DNA from: Apoderus coryli
Taxonomy: Eukaryota; Arthropoda; Insecta; Coleoptera; Attelabidae
Length of the DNA: 64,000 nucleotides
Assembly: GCA_911728435.2 (NCBI GenBank)
Contig: OU452199.1
Coordinates: 4,226,860-4,290,859 of the forward strand
Direction of reading: 5' to 3'
Part shown: piece after piece, positions 1 through 10,900 of the stretch
Layout of the letters: each line of letters starts with the position of its first letter
Numbering within the stretch: the stretch's first letter is position 1
Made by a program: the position numbers and the translations under genes
Notes under the pieces: generated by a model
Database searches by the model: none
What the model was told of the DNA's origin: nothing
The model's input: only the letters and a program-made list of their open reading frames with translations

Positions 1-1640
1 GGTGAACAAACATTTTAAAATTTTGGCCATGGTAGCCAAATGTATTCGATATCCTCAGCAGCAAACGTGTCCCACAAAAAATTTTGAGAGAGAGTAGGAT
101 TTACTGGCCATTCTATCCATAAAAATGTTCACACAGGAACCGACAAGTTTTTAACATTTTTCAACCTTCTAAAAAATTCTCTAGGTACGCCGATGGTTAC
201 CAAAACCATTTTTGTTCCAATAATTGCAAAATCGGATTTTTTAAAGTATAAATCATCCAAATAGCTTGAGGTATATAAAGTGCACCTTTACGAATCTTAA
301 AAATTATATTCTTACAATATTATCATTTTAGTTCCTGCTTTAATTTTATTTCAAAATATATAAAAAAAAGAGTAATATAAAAATTTGATGATACAGCCCT
401 GACTCCCAATTAAATAAACCTGTGCATGTTGACGGAAAAAATATCCGGACCATTCACGAATGTTCGATAACGAACGAGAACAACTAGAGCCAAATGCATG
501 TTGCCAAATCACTTTCAATATAACAGTTTATTAAATTATTATTTGCCATGAGTGTCGGAAGGATTTGATATATTTTTTCATTTAGGACTTCCGCGATATG
601 GAGTAGTAATCGAGTTGCGTTCTGCAACTTGGTGAAAGAAATCAGCTTATGAGAAAGGGATTTCTCATAATTTTATCCAGCTTTTTCGGTCAGACTTCAT
701 CATGCGTTTGGTCGAACACGTCTCAGATGTTTTTACTCTCTTGATTTTATGACAAGTTCCGTTTACAAAACTAGTTCCTGCTATATCCAAAAACAAGTCA
801 GACTGAAGAGAATAGCTCTTATCAGTTCAATGTAAAAGTAAAATTTTGATAACTTTATATTTTATTTATTTAATTATTGAAATAATTATTTAAATTATTA
901 AAATAATAAATACCAATTTCTCTATGGCAAAAAATACCTAAATACATTTTTAACATATATATGTTTATTATGTCACATTGGCAACATGGTAAAACACACA
1001 TTAATAACAGCTGACCGTTTTTTAGTATGTTGGTTGCCATTATTATATGATTCGAGAACCGAATAGAATACTCGGGAAATATCTGGCTTTCTACAGGGTG
1101 GACTATAACAAAAATGAGATTGATTTCTGTGAATAAGGTGGGTAATAAAATTTAAAAAAAAAAGGTAGACAGCCAAATACACGCTCGTAGTGCAGTTGAT
1201 GGCAACACCAATGATCAAAATTTTCCAATATAAAACACAAATCCTGCAAATAACAGTATTAAACTTTCATGTTGACTTTTTATTTAAAGGATCCAATCTA
1301 TTATTTAATCCGTTTTATAATAGGAATATTTAAGTATTATTGGTCTTTTGAACTTGAATTGGATTTTCTCTAGTAGGGTTGGTATAAATTAATATTTATT
1401 ATGCCCTTACGCCACCTGTTCACTCTACGGAAATGTGTAAACGATCTTGCTCCTACATTATAACGAAATACATGAATGAACTCTCATATGATTTAAGAAC
1501 ATTATCAAAAAATTTATTTATAATTAAATTACATAAGATGCTAATTTGTAAACCAAATTTGAGTTAGATACGTTCATTTATTGTAGGCTTTTTTGATTGG
1601 ATTAATGAGATTTGAGTTGTACCTAGTTTTTTATTGTCTA
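1..1640. other. AT-rich region without a recognisable gene
   Basis: Only short open frames occur here, none with a recognisable motif or convincing splice context. The sequence is low-complexity and AT-rich. I see no RNA gene or clear transposon terminus. Confidence 0.4.
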
Positions 1641-1744
1641 TTTTATAATCGCATGTTATTATTATTGTATGTTTCAAACATAAGATATTGTAATGATTGT
1701 ACTTTGGTAGCAAATTTTTTTTTTATAACATTATGTTATATTTT

Positions 1745-1842
1745 CAGGGTTAGCTGAACAGAACAGTGACTTCTGCCACTGTACTGAAACTCGCCCTTTA
1801 ATAAAGTCCTTTATTATTATCATTATATTATTATTATTCAAT
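1745..1842 (+). mobile_element. 3' end of a non-LTR retroelement with (TTA)n tail
   Basis: The stretch reads into an AATAAAG signal and then an imperfect TTA microsatellite, the tail type seen on many insect non-LTR retroelements. The words GGTTAGCTGAACAG and CTGAAACTCGCCCT recur in the reverse complement of 2500-2640, so the two are members of one family in opposite orientation. No coding part is recognisable immediately upstream. Confidence 0.45.
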
Positions 1843-1849
1843 TAATCAT

Positions 1850-2063
1850 TAGTCGATGGATGTTGTTGACGATTTAGGAATTTTAGTTGATACTAGCTTC
1901 AGCTTTATTAGTTTTTGTTACGCAATAATACGTTCACGAAAGGTCACGAATGACTATTTCCTTATTCTGTTGTACACTAGTTCGGTTAGGCCTTGTCTGT
2001 ATGGCTTGTTACTAAATTTTGTTAACCATATATTGAGACTGAACAGCCTTAAAAGCTCCAAAT
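1850..2063 (+). pseudogene. Possible C-terminal reverse-transcriptase fragment
   Basis: A 69-codon open frame contains a VDDLGILVDTSFSF-like block and a SSVRP-like block, resembling the region after the RT core in Jockey-type elements (a DLGV..D motif followed by LVRP..EYA). It is short and degenerate, and the assignment rests on these two blocks only. Confidence 0.3.
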
Positions 2064-2499
2064 AAATTTTATATTGGATCACCGTTTGGAAATCTATGCT
2101 GACTTAGTGGCACCCTATGGCATTGATTCACTGATGGACGGCATATACATACACGATATAAGATATTATTAACGGTAATACAGGAACTCGTATTCCTCTC
2201 TTCTATTTCAACTCTTTATAATTTCTTATATTTAAGATTTTAAAATCAACTTTTGTGTCCTTTTTGTTATTATCATATTTCGAAATCTTCTGAAAAAAGA
2301 AAAAGAAGGGAAAAGGCAGGGAAAATTTCCTGGAAAACATAGGTATTTGATATAAAGAGACAGATAAACTCTCGAGTTTGAAAAATCTTGTTTCATTGAA
2401 CAAGCTCGTGTAAATGAAAAATATTTCCAATGCCCCATGCAAAATATACACACAGTGCCTCGAGATACCTTAGAATGACATTTTATATAGGTATCCTAT

Positions 2500-3050
2500 A
2501 TATTTTAATAATAATAATAATAAAGGACTTTTATTGCAACAAATTTCTTACATTTGCAACAGGGCGAGTTTCAGTTCTGGGTTACAGATACTAATATGCA
2601 ACCCAGTCTGTTCAGCTAACCCTGAGAAACTTAACACTAAGGTTCCATATAATAATTAGATATATATAATATAAATTAACTAATTTGAAACTGTAGCACA
2701 TATTAAAAATATTTCATATACATATTTTCAATCAATAAATTACATTTCCATAATCAACATCATCCAAAAAGAGAAAAAAAACAATGTAATAACGCTGTAC
2801 ACCCCCCGACCAGACAACACAACAATGAAAATAACACACAATAACCCGGAGGTAATTATTGTTCCGCTAATAATCCACGAAAAACCTGATTTCTAAACGT
2901 AGCAACCCTTGTAAGATTTCTTAGTTCTCGCGTCCATGAATTTGCATATTTTGCCAGATTATATTTAAATGATCGTTTAAACTGTTCAAAAGTATGACTA
3001 GGAACAGTAACAGCATTCGCAAATCTTATTTACCAGGGAATTTTCCAGAG
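2500..3050 (-). mobile_element. Non-LTR retroelement 3' end, minus strand
   Basis: Read on the minus strand, positions 3050-2860 encode the end of an ORF2-like protein (blocks such as TVPSHTFEQFKRSF and FRNQVFRGLLAEQ followed by a stop). A 3' UTR follows and ends in AATAAAAGTCC and a (TTA)n tract at 2505-2522. The 3' UTR is shared with the 1745-1842 fragment. The element is 5'-truncated and carries no RT core. Confidence 0.55.
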
Positions 3051-3313
3051 GGTTTTCAGATAACGATTTTTTTACTTTCACGTAAATTTAAACATTTTAA
3101 TCTTACCCTTATGTTTAAAAACATTTTTCCTAAATAGACTTAAATTTTATTTCAAACGTGGAATTGTCCAGATTAGAATTAATGTTAAAATTTGTCAAAC
3201 GAATAAAAATGCATTTTGAAAAAATATGGTATTTAATTTTAAATTATGCTTGACACATCCTGTATTTCAAGTATTATTGACGCGGTTGTATAATAATATA
3301 CCTAGTTGGTATC

Positions 3314-3413
3314 GTTCTAGAAATTCTATACGGTGTTTCGAGAACATTCGCCCACGTTCGGGACGATTTTACCGTTTTATATATAAACTTCGCCGGTCGG
3401 CGCGTTTAGTCAG
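3314..3413 (+). promoter_or_regulatory. Hsp70 heat-shock promoter: HSEs, TATA, initiator
   Basis: A perfect three-unit heat-shock element (TTTCG-AGAAC-ATTCG) lies at 3336-3350. A further in-phase TTC unit sits at 3356-3360, and a two-unit HSE (GTTCT-AGAAA) at 3314-3323. A TATATAAA box is at 3380-3387, and a TCAG initiator-like sequence at 3410-3413 is correctly spaced about 30 nt downstream. This is the arrangement bound by HSF trimers and predicts transcription starting near 3411 with a 5' leader of about 150 nt. The motifs are seen directly; activity is inferred. Confidence 0.85.
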
Positions 3414-3559
3414 AATATTTGAATAACGCAAAGTGTTCAGATAAAAATAAACAAATCGAATTTATACAAGGCGATTTATTTACTGCAAAGTAAAAAGTAT
3501 TATTATTATTGTGAGTGTATATTTTGTGAATTTTTGTGAAAGAAAATAAAACAGTGAAA

Positions 3560-5515
3560 ATGGTGAAAGCTCCAGCAATTGGTATTGACTTGGGAACCAC
3601 ATACTCCTGCGTTGGTGTATGGCAACATGGAAAAGTGGAGATCATCGCTAACGACCAAGGTAACAGAACAACACCTAGTTATGTGGCTTTTACGGATACA
3701 GAACGTCTCATCGGGGACGCAGCTAAAAACCAAGTGGCTATGAATCCATCTAACACAGTTTTCGATGCAAAGCGACTCATTGGACGCAAATTCGATGATC
3801 CAAAAATACAACAAGACATCAAACACTGGCCATTCAAAGTCATCAACCAAAATGGCAGACCAAAAATCCAAGTGGACTTCAAAGGGGAAGCAAAAACATA
3901 TTTCCCCGAAGAAGTTAGTTCGATGGTGTTGACAAAAATGAAAGAAATTGCAGAAGCTTACCTTGGTAGTGCAGTTAAAGATGCAGTGGTAACGGTTCCG
4001 GCATATTTCAACGATTCCCAACGACAGGCAACCAAAGATGCCGGTGTCATCGCTGGACTAAATGTGTTGCGAATTATCAATGAACCTACTGCAGCTGCCC
4101 TAGCTTACGGTCTCGACAAGAACTTGAAAGGTGAGAAGAACGTTTTGATCTTCGATTTGGGCGGTGGTACCTTCGATGTTTCCATCTTAACCATCGATGA
4201 AGGTTCATTGTTCGAGGTGAGAGCAACCGCCGGTGACACGCATTTGGGTGGTGAAGACTTCGACAACAGACTTGTGAACCATCTAGCCGATGAATTCAAA
4301 CGCAAATTCAAAAAAGATTTACGTTCAAATCCAAGGGCTTTACGACGATTGAGAACAGCAGCTGAAAGAGCGAAACGTACATTGTCATCCAGCACAGAAG
4401 CAACAATTGAAATTGATGCTCTCTTTGAGGGTACTGATTTCTACACTAAACTTACCAGGGCACGTTTCGAAGAACTCAACGCTGATTTATTCAGAGGTAC
4501 ATTACAACCAGTAGAAAAAGCCCTTGCCGATGCTAAAATGGACAAGAGTATGATCCACGATGTCGTTCTAGTGGGAGGTTCAACACGAATTCCGAAGATC
4601 CAGCAACTTCTACAGAATTTCTTCAATGGAAAATCACTCAATGGCTCAATCAATCCAGACGAAGCTGTTGCTTACGGTGCTGCGGTCCAAGCTGCAGTCC
4701 TCAGTGGCGAAACAGACTCCAAGATCCAAGATGTTCTGCTCGTTGACGTCACTCCCTTGTCACTTGGTATTGAAACAGCTGGTGGTGTCATGACGAAGAT
4801 CATTGAACGAAATGCTAGAATACCATGCAAACAAACTCAAACGTTCACCACTTATGCTGACAACCAACCCGCAGTTACCATCCAAGTATTCGAAGGTGAA
4901 AGAGCCATGACCAAAGACAACAATCTATTAGGAACATTCGATCTGACTGGAATCCCACCAGCACCTCGAGGCGTACCGAAAATCGAAGTCACATTTGACT
5001 TGGATGCTAATGGTATCGTAAACGTATCAGCCAAAGACACTAGCTCAGGTAACTCGAGAAATATCACAATCAAGAATGACAAGGGCCGTTTGTCACAGAA
5101 AGATATTGACAGAATGGTGGCTGAAGCTGAGCAATACAAAGAAGAGGACGAGAAACAACGACATAGAGTTGATGCTAGAAACAAACTCGAAGCATACATC
5201 TTCCAAATTAAACAAGCCGCCTCGGACTGTGGTGACAAACTGACATCAGAAGATAAATCAACTATTGAACGGGAATGTGAGGACGCATTAAGATGGTTAG
5301 ACAGCAATAGTTTAGCAGAAAAAGAAGAATTGGAAGACAAACAGAAGCAGTTAACATCGATTTGCAGCCCGATTATGGCGAAACTGTATGGGGGCGGTAA
5401 CCAGCAAAACAACTTCAGAAGCGGAGCTGATGGTGGAATGCCAGGCAGTTGTGGACAGCAGGCCGGAGGCTTCGGTAGATCACAGAACGGACCCACTATA
5501 GAAGAAGTTGACTAA
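3560..5515 (+). CDS. Hsp70: Heat shock protein 70, cytosolic, intronless
   Basis: ATP-dependent cytosolic/nuclear chaperone. The ATG at 3560 gives 651 residues, the usual Hsp70 length. The frame is also open upstream to a GTG at 3536, but the ATG matches the conserved N-terminus ([10 protein letters not shown] at residues 7-16). The phosphate-binding [14 protein letters not shown] block, the adenosine-binding [11 protein letters not shown] block and the interdomain linker [11 protein letters not shown] are all present. A substrate-binding domain, a helical lid and a Gly-rich tail follow, ending in PTIEEVD, the cytosolic TPR co-chaperone motif. There are no introns, as in heat-inducible insect Hsp70 genes, and the codon usage is richer in GC than the flanks. 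HSEs and a TATA box lie upstream and a poly(A) signal downstream. No defects were seen. Confidence 0.97.
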   Translation: MVKAPAIGIDLGTTYSCVGVWQHGKVEIIANDQGNRTTPSYVAFTDTERLIGDAAKNQVAMNPSNTVFDAKRLIGRKFDDPKIQQDIKHWPFKVINQNGRPKIQVDFKGEAKTYFPEEVSSMVLTKMKEIAEAYLGSAVKDAVVTVPAYFNDSQRQATKDAGVIAGLNVLRIINEPTAAALAYGLDKNLKGEKNVLIFDLGGGTFDVSILTIDEGSLFEVRATAGDTHLGGEDFDNRLVNHLADEFKRKFKKDLRSNPRALRRLRTAAERAKRTLSSSTEATIEIDALFEGTDFYTKLTRARFEELNADLFRGTLQPVEKALADAKMDKSMIHDVVLVGGSTRIPKIQQLLQNFFNGKSLNGSINPDEAVAYGAAVQAAVLSGETDSKIQDVLLVDVTPLSLGIETAGGVMTKIIERNARIPCKQTQTFTTYADNQPAVTIQVFEGERAMTKDNNLLGTFDLTGIPPAPRGVPKIEVTFDLDANGIVNVSAKDTSSGNSRNITIKNDKGRLSQKDIDRMVAEAEQYKEEDEKQRHRVDARNKLEAYIFQIKQAASDCGDKLTSEDKSTIERECEDALRWLDSNSLAEKEELEDKQKQLTSICSPIMAKLYGGGNQQNNFRSGADGGMPGSCGQQAGGFGRSQNGPTIEEVD

Positions 5516-5635
5516 AATAACGTCATTTTGTAAATGAAATTCCATGTGATATTATTAGTTGTCATTATTTATTATTATGTAATTATATTATTAGTTTAAA
5601 TTAAATTATGAGACTGATTAGGTATTTAGTATTTC

Positions 5636-5641
5636 AATAAA
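5636..5641 (+). terminator. Hsp70 poly(A) signal AATAAA
   Basis: A canonical AATAAA lies 120 nt after the Hsp70 stop codon, in an AT-rich 3' UTR. Confidence 0.75.
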
Positions 5642-5649
5642 TCGTTTTC

Positions 5650-6320
5650 TTATTTAAAACATTAAGTTTTTTATTTTTTCTTGTATCATTTAAAATATTA
5701 ACGGTAACCTAGTTGGCGTTTCAAAACTATAATTACTTTCTCTCGCTCCCTCGTAACATTTCAATAAAAACAGCTGATCTTGCCTTTATGGTTAACGTGT
5801 TCAAAACTCAAATCATTGTTAGACAATGCTCAAATCATTAATAGATACCTACTAGATTTAATAACAATTATTTATTTTATTTGAATGAATACCTACCTAA
5901 TAAATTAATTTATTTCCCGAGTAAATAGGTATTCATTATGAAAACTTACTCGTATAATATGCAAAGGAAACCTTCAAATCTAGGTCGATATTATCATCTC
6001 TGTTTTCCACTTGCCGGGCTTTCTCCCGAATTAATCTCAATGTAAATTGAAAATGGAAAATGCATTTTTGCAAGAAATAATTTGTTTTTCATAATTTATA
6101 ATTATTGTGAATAAAATACTTCTACAAAATCGGATTTATCTGCTCACCAACTCCACAGTTCTCGGTAAAATTCACAAAACATACCCTTTTAGAATACGAA
6201 CTGCAATGTTAACAATTGGAAGTAAAAGAAGCGCCATCTATTGATGTGTCGCATACTCATAAATTAGTTTTGGCGGGAAATTTAAAATAATATTAGTGAG
6301 GAATATTTCAAATAAATTTA
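5650..6320. other. Intergenic region after Hsp70, nothing recognised
   Basis: No open frame with recognisable motifs, splice structure or transposon end was found between the Hsp70 3' UTR and the palindrome at 6325. Confidence 0.4.
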
Positions 6321-6324
6321 AATA

Positions 6325-6438
6325 GTAACATATTATGGTGCAACTATTAATTGTAGTTTTTCAAAAAATTATTCAAACGAGATATTGTTCAAAATATTTT
6401 TGAAAAACTACAAAAAATGTTGCACCATTATATGTTAC
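6325..6438. repeat. Palindromic MITE-like element, 114 bp
   Basis: Imperfect inverted arms (GTAACATATTATGGTGCA at the left, TGCACCATTATATGTTAC at the right) extend inward through a GTAGTTTTTCAAAAA / TTTTTGAAAAACTAC pair. Almost the whole element is arm with a short centre, so it would fold into a long hairpin. Confidence 0.6.
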
Positions 6439-6585
6439 ACGACAAAACATTAATGGGATCGAAAAAAAAAACAATTATTATTATAAAACATTTATTATTA
6501 AAATAGAAACGCACAATAAGCAATATTAGTTTAGATTTTAATTTAGTCAAAAAGTAGATAGTAGGTACACAATAAAGTTTATAAT

Positions 6586-7227
6586 TTAAAAACATAAATA
6601 AAATAACAGGCCGCTTGGACTAGTTACGTTCTTGGAATATTCTTTCGATGTGCTAGGGCTAGGCATGTCATCGATGACCATGGGGTAACTTATACTAGGG
6701 TCACCGACGGATTCCTTTGATGTGGTAGGTCCAGTACTTATGTCTATGTCACAAGTAGAGGGTTCCAATTTTCTTCGTTATGGACCAGGTGCCTCCTCTA
6801 AAAATTCAATTATTTCATAAAAACATGTACCACTTTTAATAGAGGTGCGTGGTTTTCTTACCTGTATTAAGATGTAATATTGGTGTTGCATTCCATTTAA
6901 GGTCTCTTCGACACCCAAACTGTAAATCATCCGGAACAAAATGTTTCGCACACACTAGATAACTTTTAAGTAGTTTATCAAAGGGAATGTTAAATAAACG
7001 GGGGTTGTTTAGATTTGCCAACCACTTTATTAGCATTTCTGGTTCTTTATTAGGGTTCGGAAATCGGAAAAACTACCATTCTTAGTCTCACAGTTGGGAA
7101 CACAACATTTTTTTTTGCCGGCCGAACTTCTCGAACAAAAAGAGCCATAATAATTAAAATAGCACACACTGAACGCAATTTTTATGCACAATTTACAACT
7201 AAACAAACTTTTAAACAAGACTCGCAC
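6586..7227 (-). pseudogene. Decayed THAP-domain gene with a retained intron
   Basis: The minus strand encodes a THAP (C2CH zinc-finger DNA-binding) domain. CCVPNC near 7107 gives the first zinc ligands, and the end of the domain (IKWL, then YLVCAKHFVPDDL) lies in another frame from about 7050. One frameshift near 7060 separates them. A good donor (CAG|GTAAGA, exon end 6862) and an acceptor (TTTTTAG near 6792) define an intron. The second exon continues in phase but has a TAA stop before a Ser/Thr/Pro-rich tail. A frameshift plus a nonsense codon make it a pseudogene. Because the intron is kept, it arose by DNA duplication or transposition rather than retrocopying. THAP domains occur in P-element-type transposases and in host transcription factors; the downstream part needed to decide is not visible. 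Confidence 0.6.
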
Positions 7228-7239
7228 TCTTTTTTCAAA

Positions 7240-7949
7240 CTCTTAACGCAAAAAATCATATTAAGACTTGAAATTATGCCACACCCTTTTGTGGAAAATA
7301 CGACTATAACATATGTTTTGTGGGTATAAAATAGGGGGATGTTTAAAAAAAAAATTTTTTGGCGGCACCTAGCGATAGGAAGTCAAACTAAGCGTAGTAG
7401 AATAGACAGTTTTCTTCACTTTTCGTTTGCAGCGCCTCTCGTGACTGGCCGCATAGTTAAAAACAGTGTTCCAGTCTCTGCCATTTAAGTTAATCTTCTA
7501 AAGGGGTATGTTTTGTGGTAAAATTTGTTGAAAATTCCAAGAGAAAGAGAAGGAACATAACCTCAAATTTTGTGTAAATTCTAAACAATTTTGAAGTAGT
7601 TATTTAAAATTTAAAGACTAAATTATCAAGATGTCACAAATTAACTAGTATTCCGTAAATAACTCTTTTATTTTAGTAATAATGTGATATCCAATTAAAA
7701 GAAATAATAAGTACGTAGGTATCTATTATAATAGCTACTTTGAATAATATCCTATTTTGTTCCTATTTAATGCAGTATAACTATGTAGGTACTTACAACT
7801 TGCAAGTTAAAAAAAACAAATTTATCTGTTATCTTATTATTTATATAATATTTTTTCTTTTTGTAATACTGAAATGTTATCGTACTAGGTCCAGTGTCAT
7901 ACGAAACACTATACTTTATGAATATTACTACCATTTTTAAAACAATATA
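7240..7949. other. Region upstream of DHTKD1; leader and promoter not resolved
   Basis: AT-rich region containing the presumed promoter and 5' UTR of the downstream gene. I see no convincing TATA box or initiator and no other gene. Confidence 0.35.
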
Positions 7950-10900
7950 ATGTACATAAAATTTAGTGAGTTGTGTTACATAAAAAGTGTGAACTTATTA
8001 TCAATCACAAGAACAGCACAAAGATTTTATCATACTAAAAATGTTTTTGGATATAGACAAAAAATAAATAAGTTAACTAGATATGAAGGTGGGCAGTTAC
8101 TTATTATTGTAAATAATATTGAAATTTGACTGTCCAATTTTGCAGTTCCTAATGAAGTATTACAAAATCGGTGTAAGGAAAGCAAATTGTTCCGATTAGT
8201 CACAGCTTACAGAGAACATGGACATAAATATGCTAATATTAATCCAGTTTCTTTAACGGATCCATTGAGGTACGGTAATGGATAAAACCAGCAGATGTTT
8301 CCATACGTATGAATTGTCATCCAGAGATTTCTAACCTTTTATTATCTTCTAGGTCTGTAACTAATAGTGAATTAAACTTTGAGAGATATGGATTGCACTT
8401 GAATGACAATGTTCAATTAAATGGTATTCTAAATATAAATAAACAGCATGTGACAGTAGAGGATACGTTATCGTTTCTAAATGATGTTTATACACAAAAT
8501 ATCGGTGCTGAATTTACATATTTAGAGGTAATGTGTTAATATGCCTAGTTAAAGCACTGAAATACCATTTAACCTAACTTTTTTTTTACAGAGTGAAGAG
8601 GAACGCGAATGGTTCTCAAATGAATTTGAAAATCTCGCGCAATTGGAAATTGACAAAACCACTAAAATTCATATTGTGACAGAACTGTTAAAGTCGTTGG
8701 CGTTTGACAATTTTATGGCAAAAAAGTTCTCATCAGTCAAGAGATATGGTGCAGAGGGCGCTGAAAGTATGATGACATTTTTCAGTGATTTGTTTCAACT
8801 TGCAGCCAAAGGTTAGTTACCATTACATACTTATGGATCATCAAGTATATGTTTCTATTTGTAGATGACATTAAAGAAATAGTTCTTGGCATGTCACATA
8901 GAGGCCGTTTAAACTTACTTACGGGATTGCTGAAGTATCCTGCAGTACAAATGTTTAGTAAACTGAAGGGATATCCTGATTACCCCAAGAAATACCATTT
9001 TACCGGAGATGTTCTGAGTCATATAAGTAAGTTAAGTTGTGTAGGTACATTATTGGATACTTTACTATAATTATTTGTCTTCTTGAGTATCATCATGTGA
9101 CCTTGAATATGACAGCAAATCAGTTCATGTGTCATTATTGTACAACCCTTCTCATTTGGAAGCTGTTAATCCAGTGTCTATGGGTAAAACAAGAGCTAAA
9201 CAATTGAGTCACGAAGACGGAGATTACAACTCAATTGAGACAAGCAGATGGAGTGATAAAGTTTTGAATGTCCAGGTTAGTGAAAAAAAACCCAACGCAA
9301 CTGTAAAACAGCTATAATTTTTCGGTTTCTTGTTCATTTAGATCCATGGTGATGCTGCAATTATAGGTCAAGGTATTAATCAAGAATGCCTTGGTTTAAG
9401 TGCGGTGCCAAACTATGAGATTGGCGGTACTATTCATATGGTTGTTAATAATCAAGTAGGCTTCACTACACCGGCAGATATAGGGCGTTCGTGTCGGTAC
9501 TGTACGGACGTTGCAAAAATAATTTCTGCACCCGTGTTACATGTAAATGGTGATTATCCTGAGGTCATTATATAATTTGATTTACTTTTATCTAAATTTC
9601 AATATAAATTTTATTTTTAGGACGTTTTAAAAGCTACGAGATTAGCTTTCATGTATCAGAGAAAGTTTAGGAAAGATGTGTTCATCGATTTGAACTGCTA
9701 TAGGTTGTGGGGTCATAATGAAATGGATGATCCTACCTTTACCAATCCTGCATTGTATAAAATCGTTAAATCTAAATTGTAAGTTACATTTTTTGTGCCC
9801 TCTAGTGGCAGGAATTATGTTTCTGTCAGTTTCCAATATTGTCATACTTACAGTTTCCTACATTATGTTTGCTATTTTATTGCCCTTTAGACCAGATATT
9901 ATTGTTTCTCCCGATATTAGAGAGTCTGTTTTGACAATTCCACACTACTCCAGACGACCGTTTCCTCGATCCACGACTCATCAGTAGTGATTGGTCAGTA
10001 GTTGACAACCGAACTTTCTAAATTCTGTGGTATATACCTTACACGGTACCTAGATGTAAAATAATGTGTTTGGCGACATCTAGTTTCTACTGTTGGTAAT
10101 ATGCCGAGTGAAAACAATTCACTATATCGACTGCGCGGGAGGTCACTGACCCCATAATGCACAATTACAAAACTAGATGTCGCCAAACACATTCTTTTAA
10201 ATATTTGTACCGTGTTCTTTATTTTCAATAAGGAATAATGACACGACCTGTCTATCTTACTGTAGGCGGTCATAGGTCGATGTATGTAATAATTTTTTAG
10301 GTTATATTCATTTGTTAATTTGCTAAATATTTGTATCAATAGAATTCTTGTTATAGAAATGTCGCTGATCTCTACGCGAATCAATTAATAGAAGCAGGAC
10401 TCTTGACCAAAGAACAAAGGAATAAAATATATGATGAGCATACTACGTGGTTGACGGAGGAACTTTCAAAAGTTGACACACATGAACCAATTGTAAGTCA
10501 ATTTTCTTTAAATATTCTGCTATATTTTGCTCACTCTAATGTTTTATAGGATTTTTATTTTAAAAATAACTGGTCTGAAATGAAACAGCCTGAAGAGGCC
10601 GTTACTACCTGGGACAGTGGTATCGACATGGATCTAATGACATTTATCGGACAGCAATCTGTGAAATATCCAAAAGATTTTGTTAGTATGATTCTTTAAG
10701 GTTATGCTCCATGATTGGTTCTCCACTATTGTGTTTCAGATAGTTCATCCAACAATACTAAGAGGCCATGTTAAAAATCGTTTGAACAAAATCGGTGAAG
10801 GTCTTAACGTAGACTGGGCAACAGCTGAAGCCCTGGCTTTTGGTTCGTTACTATTTGAAGGTAATTTTCTTTAAAAACTTTGAGGTTACTAATTATTAAT

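Noticed and set aside
3506..5496. Long minus-strand open frames opposite Hsp70 (171 and 214 codons)
   Set aside because: Antisense shadows of the GC-richer Hsp70 coding sequence, with no independent motif.
9892..9987. Possible alternative DHTKD1 exon after TGCCCTTTAG
   Set aside because: It is in phase with exon 8 but ends in a stop and does not resemble the conserved [14 protein letters not shown] region, which is supplied by the exon at 10357.
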